Assembly: GCF_027596085.1 (NCBI RefSeq)
Contig: NC_072465.1
Coordinates: 15,910,207 to 15,974,206, forward strand
Direction: 5' to 3'
From: Anoplopoma fimbria
Taxonomy: Eukaryota > Chordata > Actinopteri > Perciformes > Anoplopomatidae
DNA: 64,000 bases
In this document: piece after piece, positions 11,129-33,651 of the stretch
Layout of the letters: each line of letters starts with the position of its first letter
Position numbering within the stretch: position 1 is the first letter of the stretch
Made by a program: the position numbers and the translations under genes
Notes under the pieces: model-generated
Seen by the model: the letters and a program-made list of their open reading frames with translations, nothing else
The model's database searches: none
What the model was told of the DNA's origin: nothing

Positions 11129-14100
11129 ATGGAGGATTACCACAAACCTGACCAGCAGACAGTGCAGGCGCTGAGGAACATCGCCAACCGCCTCCGAATC
11201 AACTCCATCAAGGCAACAACTGCAGCAGGCAGCGGGTGAGTTGCCTCCACTGACTCTCAGATATGAGCTTTAATACTGTGAATGCAATGCAGACATTCAA
11301 ACTGTGGGCAAAACATAATGCAAAAGTAATATTTCTTTGCAGCATGCATACATTGAACACCAGCAATCACATCTAGTGGACTACATACATGCATGTTCAG
11401 ATGCACACACAGACATGCAAGTGAAAGGCCAAAGGAACAGCATGTCCTGCCTTTGTTCTCCTCATTTGGTCTAATGGAGGAATCAATTTGGCCATCCAAA
11501 AATGTTTTTTGATAAATTGAGCACTTTATCCCTTATCATTGAATTAATTAAATAAAATAGAACTACACTACACCATTTTTATATTGTTCTGCTTTATGGA
11601 ATATTTATAGTATAGAAAATATACACCATGTTGCAGAAATATCCGTGCATCGGTTTATCCTTTTGAGCAAAGAGCAGATATCATACACAAGGGTAAAATA
11701 TTCACAGCTGACATTAAAAGTAAAAAACTTGAGTTTTTTTCTGATGATCGGATTTTCATATTTTGGACAAGAACTCAATTGTATATGATTTTTGGTTACA
11801 TTTCAAAATCTTATATTTACTTTGTTTGCAGGATGAATATTGTATTTGATTTCTGACCTCAGAGAGGTTCTACGCCCACATGCAGTTTACCACAATAGAC
11901 CCCCATGTGCAATGCCCGTTGGAATGTATGTGGGGTATTGAGTATTGCATGCTGCTGTAAGAAAAGGGCTTTAGAAGTGTAATTGATGAACTGAAATATT
12001 GTATATCATGTCCTCTTATAGCTATGGTAAATATTGCTGTTGCATTGTTTAATGTATGTCACAACATAAAAATTCGGGAAGGAATGTCTCTTTAGAGATC
12101 TGTAGAATATTTGTGATTTTTATTATCATTCACACCCGTGTCAAGCACAATATTGTCGTATATTTGAAGAATGAAGAGGGTTATCATATTGAAGCCCAAC
12201 TCCCCTTTCCTCAGTTCTGCAGTGTTGAATGGGAACAAAGAGAAACACTGAATTACATTTTACAGAATGTTGCTTAACCTCAAATTAAGGTCAAATAACT
12301 TCTGCATGTGTTATATATTTGTTCATTATTGAGTGAAATACTCAAATACCTTTATTAGGGGGAAAGGCCAATAACCAGCCATTGATATCACCAAAAATTG
12401 AGTGCCTTTGAGTAAAGTATACAGCATGTTGTCCATGAGGCTCTGTGATGGGCTCTATTTAAACCACAAACAATCTTTATACAGCATTTCAGTTCATTTC
12501 AAATATAGTTACTGGTCCAACAAGCAACTATTTGGGGTTTTCCAAGGCTTTGTGACATTGAAAATAAAAGCAGTTATTTGGTCAATTAACTATACTTTGC
12601 TTTTGTTTGGTCATTGATTACAAAATCCCACTGAAATGTTCCCCTTTTTATCCTTCTCATAAGGGTGTATATGTACTATTTTCAATAACAGTAATTTTAC
12701 ATTTTTACATGAATTCACAACTTGATTACATTGACTGTATCTCTAGTCACAACTCTGCAATGATAGTACAGCATTATAAGTCTTTAGCATCACTTTCCAC
12801 GTGTAATAAAATGCATTGTAGTATTCATTAAAACCTGATTTTCAACATATGTCTGTGTTTCTTTGTGGCTACTGTACATTCCTGTGTGTATGTTAATGTA
12901 CTTATGTCTGATAGAACAGCACTGTCTCCTCTGTCCTACAGACACCCTACATCATGCTGCAGTGTGGCAGAAATCATGTCTGTGCTTTACTTCTACACCA
13001 TGAAGTACCGCCCTGAAGATCCCAGGAACTTCAACAGTGATCGCTTCATCCTGTCCAAGGTGAGAGTCGGGTGTTTAATTGTCCAACAGAATTCAAACTT
13101 TTCCTTGAACTACTTCAGTGTATTTTGACGAACATAATGTTGATTTGTGATCGTTTTTTCTTCCACAGGGTCACGCTGCTCCGGCCCTGTACTCCATGTG
13201 GGTTGAAACGGGCTTCCTGAAGGAGAGCGAGCTCCTCAGTCTGTGCCAGGTTGACTCTGCCCTCGAGGGCCACCCAAACCCTGTAAGCTGTCACATACTG
13301 TACCACACCTTGTGAATCATGTCAGGCAGCACAAACAGGTTTCCAGCTCTCTTTAACAACATTTTATTGTGAATGTGTATGTGTTTATTTCAGAAGCAGC
13401 AGATTGTGGACATAGCCACTGGCTCCTTGGGGCAGGGTCTTGGTGTGGCCTGTGGAATGGCTTACAGTGGGAAATACTTTGACAAGTCCAGGTAATCTTT
13501 CATACATGTGGACACATACGAATGAAAGAATAAACATTTAATTGTTTTTGTTTTTTTTGCATTTTAAATGTCTTTCATGCATTTAAAAATCCCTTGCCAT
13601 TTATAGTTACACACTGACTGAATGTGGTGTGTAGATGTACAAAGCATTTTTAGGATTATCTTAATTTAAATTTTAGGTCCCCATTATACTTCTCTCGAGT
13701 GCTCAGTGATTGTGATTTTCCAGTTTTTTGTGGGCGTGTGCTGCGGCTACATGCTCTACTCTCACGATTATTCTGCTCTAATAATCACAGGCCCTGCAGT
13801 CATATCTCACTTATTTTTTACCATCCAGGCTGATTTATTCTCAGATTCAAATTCAGGCATTGTGCTTTCAACCATGCATATTTTTTCGAAGTCTATTGTT
13901 CTAATTTAGTATCAATAATCATTCAATTTTCCTATGTTATTTTACCTTTGTATGGTGACAAAAAGAAACCAAATACATTGGCTAATGCACCTACTGTTTA
14001 TAGAGGACATTTTGACTCAATCTGGTAGGCTAATATTTGACCCATAGGACTCTATGTCTACATTAATAATTAAAGCCAGAAAAATACTTATTTTTATTTA

Positions 14101-17100
14101 TAAAATAAGATGATGATTTGTCCCATTTAAAGACTGTGGGATTTTTATAGAATACATGTTTTAGAAGCAGGTGTGAAACTTGCAGGTTTCAGCCACACCT
14201 TCAAGGGCCTCAGGAAGCTTTTATCATGTCACAGCTGGTTACCATCACAACTGTCAGATAATGGTGAGAGAATCAGTCCAACTGGAAAAGTGTCAAAGAA
14301 CATTTTCGTGAGATTTGCACCCCGTCCTCATCTGATCGTTCACCACGCACACATATATACACAAACAGAGAGACACACACTAATCGCATAATCTCACCCT
14401 GTTCTCTAACTCAGTTATCGTGTGTACTGCCTGCTGGGGGACGGCGAGATGTCAGAGGGTGCCGTCTGGGAGGCAATGTCGTTCGCCTCCTACTACCAGC
14501 TTGACAACCTGGTGGCCATCATGGACATCAACCGTCTGGGCCAAAGTGACCCTGCACCCCTGCAGCATCATGTGGAGAAATATCAGAAACGCTGTGAAGC
14601 TTTTGGGTAATAATGAATAACACTGAAAATCCACATGGCAGTTGAGACTGATAGTGTCAATGTACTCTATATGCTGTTTTGGAAGATTATATAGAAGGTG
14701 GTGGTAATACAACTAGCACATATAATGTCTATCCATAACTATTACATTTAGTTAACACTGTCCTGGTGTGTGTCCATTCCATCTACCTATATCAATTATA
14801 CTGTACCAAGTGTGTCTCAATATGTGGCTTTAATGTGGGTGTGTGTATGTGTAGATGGCATGCCATTGTTGTGGATGGACACAGTGTGGAGGAGCTTTGC
14901 AAGGCTCTGAGCCAACCACGTCATCAGCCCACCGCCATCATTGCTAAAACCATCAAGGGCAAAGGCATTCCAGGTAACTGTCACTATCCACTCCTCATCT
15001 GCAAATGCATTGCTCTCACTCTAGTGCATATTACGTAACAAGCCCAAGTGTGTAACCCTTACACAATGTTTAATTCTATACCAATGTGATGTCGTGTGGT
15101 TTCAGCTGCAGAGGATAAGCTGGGGTGGCATGCCAAACCTCTGCCCAAAGACATGGCGGAGATGGTTATGAAGGATCTGCAGAGCCGCATCATGAACAGC
15201 AGCAAGCACCTGTACCCTCCTGCCCCCGTAGAGGACTCCCCACCGGTCAGCCTGAGGAACATCAGGATGCCGAGCGCACCCAGCTACAAGGCTGGCGAAA
15301 AGGTTTGTCGCCCGCACACTGGAGCAGCAAGTTCACACAATGTCTACAGAAACCACAGAGGCTAATTATTTAATTATTTATACAGATGAACCAACAACCT
15401 TTGTTAATGATTGATTTGTTTGGCCCTTCTGTCTTTATAGATTGCCACACGGAAGGCATATGGGATGGCGCTGGCCAAATTAGGCCGCTACAATGAACGC
15501 GTTGTGGCCCTTGATGGAGACACTAACAACCTCACCTACTCAGAGATCTTCAAGAATGAGCATCCCAACCGCTTTGTGGAGTGCTACATCGCTCAGCAGA
15601 ACATGGTAGGATCCCTCATGAATCTACAGAATTAAGCTGATTTCACAAAGATATTTTAAAACATATATTTATTTAAAATATATATATCTTCTGTGTCTTT
15701 TTTTAAAAAACTTATTAAAAAACACAAACAAAACCTCCTTCTTTCTGTTTAATGTGGGAATTTTGCTGATTAAATTGCTCGTTCTCAGCTCTGATTGGAT
15801 ATGAGTACAAACCTACATCTCACAGCTGTCAGTCTGATTATTTAATTATACATGACTTGTCTATCCATAATGCGAGTCATCTACCTTGTGATGGCCATTG
15901 TGGCTGCTGCTGACAGCACCCCTTCTTCTGCCTCTGTAAATATCTTATCTGAGCTTGGATTAATAATTTGGAAAGAGGCGATCGGACATTAATTCCTTGT
16001 GCTGTTAGGGCTCCAGCAGCAGCCAACTCCAATGTAGGTCAGGCGTGTGTATGATGATAAGCAGTCATGACAAGTGTAGTCAGAAGTAAAATATTAATCA
16101 GCGCAGAGGGTGGGACCATCTGGCCGAATGCATGAGAAAAGTCAAATGTGAATGGCAAAAGGTCTTTGGCTAGTAGAAATAGGATGAATACCAGTTACAT
16201 CGAATATTTATTAGTATATAATATACTTTTGACACTATAAAATAAAAACAAAGAAATGTCCTTTTATTGTATACATTAATTATGAATGGATTCCTACTCT
16301 TGGTTTGGATGAAACATCTGCTAGTTCAAAAGCAGGCTTTAAAGAAGTAGTTTGCTTTCTCTGATTGATCTATAAGAATTGATCTAACATCACATTTGCA
16401 CTTTCATGGATGCTTAGCTGTTGCTTTTGCAGAACAAAGGAAATAAGTTGTGGGGCTGGAATCTTAGAGACAGGACAAAGGAAATGATTTGGATGAAGAG
16501 GTATGCAACTGATTCCACACAGATGGACAAATAAGCTGTGGAGCTTTGGAGAAACCTCTACTCTTTGACTGTCTTAACGTGGTCTTTGGTTCAAAGAGGC
16601 TTTCAAATACAGTTTGTGCGGCAGATATTTGGACCTCTCTGTGATGTTTTGGGGATCAAGCATGTGTGACCGTTGAAAGGTTATATCTCTTGTGCTGTTA
16701 TATAGGTACTAACAAAAAATAATAATTTCCTTTCCCAGGTCAGTGTTTCAATGGGATGTGCTGCCCGTGAGAGGAATGTTGTGTTTGCTAGCACTCTTGC
16801 TTCCTTTTTCACCCGCGCCTACGACCAGCTCCGCATGGCAGCCTTCTCAGACAGCAACATCAACCTGTGTGGCTCCCACTGCGGCCTGTCCACCGGTTAG
16901 TAACCTGCTGCTGATGAGCCAGGCACACCACAACCCCTCTCACACACCTTTATTCCCCTCACACTGAAGCCAGACATTTGAAAACAGACATTTTATTTGA
17001 CCTTATTCACAGTTTCACTTAAGGTGATACATGTATAAAAGAATGATCTGTGTGTGTTTGTTAGTGTGCAGTCTTTTCAATCCTTTATCACTTTCCCTCT

Positions 17101-19483
17101 AATCCTGTGTTTTCCTTGCTGTATTTACCCCCTTTGCTCTCACAGCTAGTTTTCAATCCTCCCCTTTTCTCCCTTCCTGTCTGCCCTGGAAGCTGTCAAC
17201 AGGGAACCAGGTGTCCCTCTGTTAGTGCAGGTATTCTGCATGCAAAGTCTGGCTTTATGTCTGTACATCTGCATGCATCAGCTCACCTGACCTGTGAAAA
17301 AAGCCTTTGGGACTTTATAAATGTTTGACGTATGAAATCAACTATATGTACATATTACAGGAGAGGAAGGCCCCTCTCTGATGGGTCTAGAGGACGTGGC
17401 TATGTTCAGGGCCCTTCCCAATGCGACCATTTTCTACCCCTGTGACGGTGTGTCTACAGAGAAGGCTGTGGAACTGGCTGCTTCCACAAAGGTATGTAAA
17501 AACCGAAATGCTTTCATACAGTACCTGTGAAACATTATTTATTAGCAAAACAGCCTATTCGCCGAAAGAATGTCCCAGTGATGATTGTCATGTTTCCCTT
17601 CAAAAAAGGGTGTTTGCTACATCCGAACCAGCCGCCAAGACTGCGCCATCATCTACAACAGCAATGAGGACTTCCATGTTGGACAAGCTAAGGTGAGACA
17701 GTCTTTGTGCTCACATAGCTGTTAAGGTGGTGTGAGGAAAATTAGAAAAATAGAGAAATATTGCTACAAAATGAACACAAGAAGCACTGTCAACACTGTA
17801 ACCTGAAACAGAAGATGACACCTCTCTCCTTGCCAGGTGGTGTACCAGAGCAAAGAGGACCAGGTGACCATAGTGGCAGCTGGAGTGACCTTGCATGAGG
17901 CCCTGGCTGCAGCTGAACATTTAAAGAAAGGTACAGTACATGAAATACTTTTTGATCATTAAAGATAAGATATATACCAAATCACATCTTACATATCCAA
18001 CAGATACAGAATATGATATTTTGAATCACTGTCACTCATACTGGATGACCATGTTTGAAGATGATTCACTGTTTATCAGAACTGGCACAGACAGTTATAA
18101 ATTGTTTTAATAAATTACATTTAAAATTTGGTGAAATAAAGGTTGGATTCTTCAATGTTACCAGGTGTAGTTTTGAGCATTACTGTGAATTAAAACTTGA
18201 TGTAAAATATTTATTGTATACATTTTGGCCACTGATTTTGCAACAGTGCGGCTTGGTGTAAACAAACCTTTATCTATAGAAGCTACATTTGTGATTTTAA
18301 CGTAATTTAACTGATATTTCATACAATACATGCATTGTGTGGATATTAATCACTAGTTACTGATTAAAACAGGCATTTACAAGGACATCCTGGCCTTAAA
18401 ACCACTAATTGAATTACGTGTCTCAGTTGAAGCAAAGCCATTAACATTATTATGCTATATTTCATATCCCTCAACTGAATGAACTTAATTTTCAGAGAGG
18501 ATATCTGTCAGGGTCATTGACCCCTTCACAATCAAACCACTGGATATCAAAACTATTATCGACCACACGCGTGCTACCAGGGGACGGATCCTCACTGTGG
18601 AAGACCACTACTACGAAGGTATGTTTCCATGAAATTTGCTCTTACTGTTCAGCTTCTGCATATTGTATGACCACCACCAACCTTACAGCAACAAGCCTCT
18701 CAGCATAATGCAGCAGGGCCCATGTCATTGGTCTGCATCCTGGGGTGTGTTGTGGTGGCATGTTTTCATTGGTTCAGCGACAGAGACGCAATGTGGTGGC
18801 ATTTGCTCATTGGCTGAGGGGAGGCTGACTGGATGTTGCGTGCCCTCATTGCAGGCAAGGTATTGGTATTGTGGTGCATTTTGCGAGAGCCAGAGAGGCA
18901 GAGTGCTGTCAGATTTCCTTAACTGAGCTTGTGCCCATGGGGCTCTGTGTGACCTAGATAACACAGACAGCCATGCCCTATGCCTGTTAAGAGAAAGGGG
19001 ACGGGTGATGGCACGGACTTGACTAGACAAAGGATTCAGTCTGATGTTGGGAATCTCATTCATTTTACATCTGGACCAGATAGTGATATAGTGGTGGAGG
19101 ACATGTTTAGTTTTAACTTGTTTGTAATATTTTCTGTTCCTCTCTAAGTACTGTATACATAATGACATCATGCTTATACGCAGCCTCATTTTTGCTGTCA
19201 ATTAAGCTTTAAAGCCTTTGAGGCGATTGGGTTCCCCCATCCTTCAATGAGGATTTGTCTTCCCTCCACACATCTGATTAATTGTTGTTCCACAGGTGGC
19301 CTTGGGGAGGCAGTGTCCTCTGCAATGGTCAATGAGTCTGGCTTCAATTTGCATCGTCTGGCCGTGTCCCATGTCCCGCGCAGTGGTAAACCACATGAGC
19401 TGCTCAAGATCTATGGCATCGACCGTGACTCCATCACCCAGGCCGTCCGCAAGATGCTCAGCAGCTCTACCAACGCCAAGTAA
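11129..19483 (+). CDS. tkt: Transketolase family protein, 14 coding exons, 628 aa
   Basis: Transketolases move two-carbon units between sugar phosphates in the cytosolic pentose phosphate pathway, using thiamine diphosphate (TPP) and a divalent metal. Exons: 11129-11235, 12942-13059, 13169-13282, 13394-13491, 14415-14606, 14855-14973, 15106-15302, 15441-15605, 16739-16895, 17361-17491, 17609-17692, 17837-17930, 18496-18618, 19296-19483. All junctions are GT/AG, phases agree, and the length is close to human TKT (623 aa). The start [10 protein letters not shown] matches the family N-terminus. The N-terminal TPP-binding half looks intact: GSGHPTSCCS (His37), [23 protein letters not shown] and [10 protein letters not shown]. 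The C-terminal half departs from the human active site: Leu346 (human Ser345), Gln367 (Glu366), Leu390 (Phe389), Glu425 (Asp424) and Leu429 (Gln428). [13 protein letters not shown] and RTSR are kept. Gene identity is certain; whether it is tkta, tktb or a diverged paralogue, and whether it is catalytic, is open. Human residue numbers are from memory. Confidence 0.97.
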
Positions 19484-20394
19484 CTTTATCGCTGCCCCGC
19501 CCACCTATCTGATCACACCCCTGCAGATAATGACAAACAGTCAAGTATGTTTTTGATTCACATGACACCCAGCTCTTTAAATTCCCTCACCATGAATGCC
19601 CCTGAGTGTGTACTGAAGTAATGTGATTTTGTGCTGTACACTTTGAAGTAGTTCCACATTTACCTTTTTTTCATGCATCCATCACCTCACACACAAGAAC
19701 AGAGACAAACAAATGTCCACACTCCTAAACTCATTGTCATAAACCCAGTTCAGTAATCAAAATGTGTCCATAACTGACTTTGTTGTTGGTGGATGTTCAC
19801 CATATAAAACAATACATTGTTACATGTTCAACATGAGTACTGTGTGATGCCCTCATGCGTTTTTTTAATGCTCTTTGATTAATTCAACTGGAAATGTTTT
19901 TATATTGTTCTGATGTAGCTCTTGGGTGGGGCGTAGTTTTGAAGTAGTTTATCATGACAATAGTGTCAGAAATAAGCTAACCGAGTTGTTGTTTTTAGAA
20001 AGTAGAGGAGAAAAAAATTAAACAAATGTAGGTAGGTCATAAACAGCAGTCACTCCAAACATCAGATCACATCTTCAGATCAGGTAATACTTTGTGGTTT
20101 CAAAAGTTCTGTCTTTTCTATTCAGCACTGTATTTTTTTGTTATTGATTTTGGTGTTACCATCAACCTACACACCTCCATGGTCATTTGTGCTAGCAGTG
20201 CAACTGGACCATACCAGCAGGGTGACGATGCATTACGTGGTCATTGGTGTCTTGTTTTTTTATATAAGGTGGAGGGCTGAGGGCCCTTCAAGTGCTGATT
20301 GAGAATATGGCTAGCTGTGACTGAAGCTAAAGTTAACCCAAGACCAAACACTTTCTTTGTTACTTGAAATTTTGTATGTACCTTACTTTCATGT

Positions 20395-20400
20395 AATAAA
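20395..20400 (+). terminator. tkt: tkt polyadenylation signal AATAAA
   Basis: Canonical AATAAA about 0.9 kb after the tkt stop codon, followed within 40 bases by a T-rich stretch. It faces the end of the convergent orphan gene. Confidence 0.6.
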
Positions 20401-20523
20401 GCCCTCTGCATTTGACTTTGAGCGATTACAATAGTTTGTTCTTTTTCCCTAGAAGTATATTTGTGTAGAAGTGTGTAGTTCAAGCAGTACAAGCATACAT
20501 ACACAGGAATCAGTATTTAAACA

Positions 20524-20529
20524 TTTAAT
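20524..20529 (-). terminator. Possible polyadenylation signal (ATTAAA) of the four-TM gene
   Basis: TTTAAT on the plus strand reads ATTAAA on the minus strand, about 310 bases after the stop codon. It is the best signal I see for this gene and lies about 125 bases from the opposing tkt signal. Confidence 0.3.
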
Positions 20530-20839
20530 TTAAACTGTGTCTAAGTAAGTGATGAAAAAGCATGATTCATGACAACAAACATTAGTATACAATCACTTGT
20601 TTCATAAATAAATTACTTTTCTACCATTCATCCATGAGATAGCTAATACATTTGATCTGTGAGATGATCATAAGATTTTCTGACAGATGATACATGTGTT
20701 CTGTTTCTGTGGAGATGTGCATGATTTCTGGTAGAATTCAGCATCTCTGAGTCTGAAGTTCAGTTCATCAAACACGACTCTGCTCTTCTACCTTGCAGAA
20801 AGAAACCACAGATATATATTCTGTGGTTGTAAACTCCTT

Positions 20840-22225
20840 CTACCGCCAGGGGCGCTGTCTCTTTCTCAGCTTCCTGTCAAAAAGATCATACAAATACCAT
20901 AATTTCAAAGACATTGACCTGTGATAAAGCTACAAAAGTCTGTCAATCTATCGGAACAATGTGCAAAATTTAAATCAGCTTTTTAGTAAGCCAACCTACC
21001 TTAGAGAGCTGTATTTCCGCTTTGCTCCTCTAAGAGCAAACAACATGATTCCACATCCATAAGACAGCGTGTAGACTGGAATAAAGCACAACATGTAACC
21101 TGAGAAGAATTTCAAAGTATCTGCATACCTGCTGTTAGATATGTGACTTTACCATGATATGAGTTGAGGTTCAGGAAGGCCACAAAAAATGCAAAACAAA
21201 ATCCCCAGTAAGCATCTAAAGAGAGTTAGAAGATAATGCTAGTTATAACAAAGAACAGGTAGTTTTTTAGATTTAGATTTCAAGGTCGTTGTTTTTATCA
21301 AAATAGTATGTATTCATGGCAGTTGCAGTAATATTATTACTTTCTACAGTGGGTAAATAATGATAATTCACTTTTAAAAAGGACTATAACACTATCAATC
21401 AGTTACAAATTATGTATAAACTCTTAGATATTAATAAAACCGTATTAAAACATCCTTTGAACACATTTTTTAGTGATGAATTATTATTTTTAAATGTAAA
21501 TAATTAACAACAAATTGCTATCACAAATCATAACTGAATCAATTATCAGGTGTGTGTACCTCTTCTCTCATAGGGAGGGCCTTTACATCTCCTAGTATGG
21601 GGTGGCAGATCTGACAGGAAACATAAAAGATGAACATTGGTATTGTCATTGTTGTACAACAAAACATAAAGGGGATCAGGGAAAGTCTAAAACAGCATCT
21701 TTAGCAATTTAAAGGAACAACTTCTAGTTAAAGGTTTCTGCAATAACTATTATGTTTTGCAAACAAAGCTCAGCTTACCAGATACTATGCCCACAATCTC
21801 GAACACCATGGTGAAAAACACAGCAAGAACTGATGGAATCACGAGTGCTGGAAATGCAACATAAACATTATTTAACAGTTACAAAGTCCATTGTATAAAC
21901 TTCAAATTAACCTCCAAACAAAAATAGGAAGGTCTGTTGATAAATTAGATCATGGAAATGTACATTGTTCCTACAAAATAAAAATGATTTAGCATTTAAG
22001 AACTGGAGTGATACTCTATGTCTGTATACTTACGACAAAAGGGCCTGTAGAGTGCCGTGCCACATCCCAAACCAAAGCAGATTGAATAAAAATGGTAATA
22101 TTTGTCTGAAATGTTCAGAAGAAATATAATAGATTTAAGAAATATCTTCTAAATAAAGGCAGATTCCATTTGTTGTGTGCCAACATAATAATGTACATAC
22201 AGTGTTGGTAAAAGTCCCCCTCCAT
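20840..22225 (-). CDS. Unrecognised small four-transmembrane protein, 7 coding exons, 137 aa
   Basis: I do not recognise this family. Minus-strand coding exons, in transcript order: 22225-22201 (ATG), 22105-22034, 21847-21779, 21610-21560, 21215-21153, 21099-21000, 20873-20840 (TAG). All six introns are GT/AG and the phases add up exactly to 138 codons. The protein has four hydrophobic segments at about residues 12-30, 34-54, 75-90 and 95-116. TM1 and TM4 each carry a GCG motif (GLGCGTALY, SYGCGIML). A loop of about 20 residues joins TM2 and TM3 and includes RRCKGPPYERRDAYW. The C-tail is short and very basic (KLRKRQRPWR). The N-terminus is rich in Tyr and His with no cleavable signal peptide evident. 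The exons are too short to show as long ORFs. Multi-exon coherence argues strongly for a real gene; function, topology and membrane are unknown. A tetraspan/MARVEL-like fold is possible but not shown. Confidence 0.82.
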
Positions 22226-22432
22226 ATTCCTGAAAAAGAAACATTATCATTATCTATTGATAGAAACAGATCAACACAAATAGCTTGATGGATAAACACA
22301 AAGTAGGGTATTAATAAAAGACAGAAAGAGAAAGTAGGGAGACTGAAAAGAGAGAGAGAAAGCAGGAAATTAAATATAGTAATATCAAAATGAATAACTA
22401 TACTGTACAGTGAGAGAATGGATTAACCTTAC

Positions 22433-22500
22433 CACAGGTGAAAGACAAGGTATACACACCATTTATGTTCAGCTGCAGGTAAATGCTCCAGACAGGTGTA
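22433..22500 (-). other. Possible non-coding first exon of the four-TM gene
   Basis: The coding ATG lies only 4 bases after a splice acceptor (CAG before 22229), so an upstream non-coding exon is expected. A minus-strand GTAAGG donor at 22432 is the nearest good candidate. The outer boundary is a guess. Confidence 0.3.
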
Positions 22501-23099
22501 AGAACAACAGGATAACCAAACACCAAGCAGACAACTTCCTGAATCTAGTCAAACCACTCTGTCGCGTGAGGCAGACGGGAAGTCCCAGATAAGAATGTTT
22601 TGCTTTCACATTTGTATGTTTTAATGCTTTTACAGCCTGTCGTGAAGCAGTTAGTCCAATGTGTCATGGCTCAATGGCAATCAGTAAATCATTTGTTTTA
22701 CTGAAGAGTTTGCCATTTTTTTTTTGCCATTTGGCATTACATCAGTTAACAAAGATAAGAGAAAACACGAATAACCTAAAGTGTCAGTCCACTTAATTGA
22801 GAAAAAAACAAAACATATTTGCTAAGAGAAGTTAAAATATACTGTATTGTCTCCAAAGGCAAAATTTTGCTTGGGAATTTGTGTTGCTCTGCTCTAATTC
22901 ATATAATTTTAAATTAAATATAGTTTGGGTACAGGACTGTTAGTCAGGCAAAAACAGACATCTAGACTCCAAGAGCTTGTGACGAGCACACAATAATCCA
23001 GTTCATCAGAAACACTCAATAGATGATTCATTCTGAAAATAATTATTTGAAGCCATAACCACAATATCAATCTTGGGTAAAGTTGTAATTTTACTACAA

Positions 23100-23573
23100 C
23101 ACCTCTAGATGGCAGTGCTGCATTACACTCCTCCGTTGTTACTGAATCACGTCCAAACCCACGCAATGCATTCTGGTACTTGACGTAAAAACGGCAGCTG
23201 CCGTTCGTAGTCGTTGAGATACTGACGTCACCCTTAAAACTACATTTCCCTTACCTCTCATACCGATTTGAATGTCGTGCAGGGGTATTTTTTTTTTTTT
23301 TTTTTTTTTTTTTTCTCCCCCAATCGCTGATCTCAACTGAAGTTTCCTCTGTCAGCTTCCCGAAAAGCCTCAAGAAACTCCTCGAAAATGACAAAAGTAT
23401 CGTCCGTGTTGAGCATCGTTAAAGTCGTCGGCGGGAAAAGGCAAAGGGAGCTGTAAGTCCCGACAATGCGGCTCAAACAAACCCTGCAGTGATTTGTGGT
23501 CTCGGTGGTTTTGTGCTCTTTGCTAGCTAGGGGCTGGGTCCCGTTACAGTCGGGGAGTCGGCGGCTCACCAAG
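23100..23573 (+). promoter_or_regulatory. bicd2: bicd2 promoter / 5' UTR region
   Basis: Contains a perfect CRE palindrome TGACGTCA (23223-23230), an ACTACATTTCCC element resembling a ZNF143 site (23239-23250), a poly-T tract (23287-23314) and a more GC-rich 5' UTR leading to the start codon. A 21-base element at 23151-23171 recurs just after exon 1. Confidence 0.5.

Positions 23574-33651
<10,078 letters not shown>

Noticed and set aside
15594..15596. A sequencing error explaining Gln instead of Glu in tkt
   Set aside because: One error could explain codon 367, but four more active-site differences in two other exons make a true divergence more likely.
18725..19201. 158-aa minus-strand ORF
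   Set aside because: It lies inside a tkt intron, antisense, without recognisable domains.
23496..23573. Upstream in-frame ATG giving bicd2 a longer N-terminus
   Set aside because: The added residues do not resemble BICD N-termini; MSMEEQ aligns with the family start.
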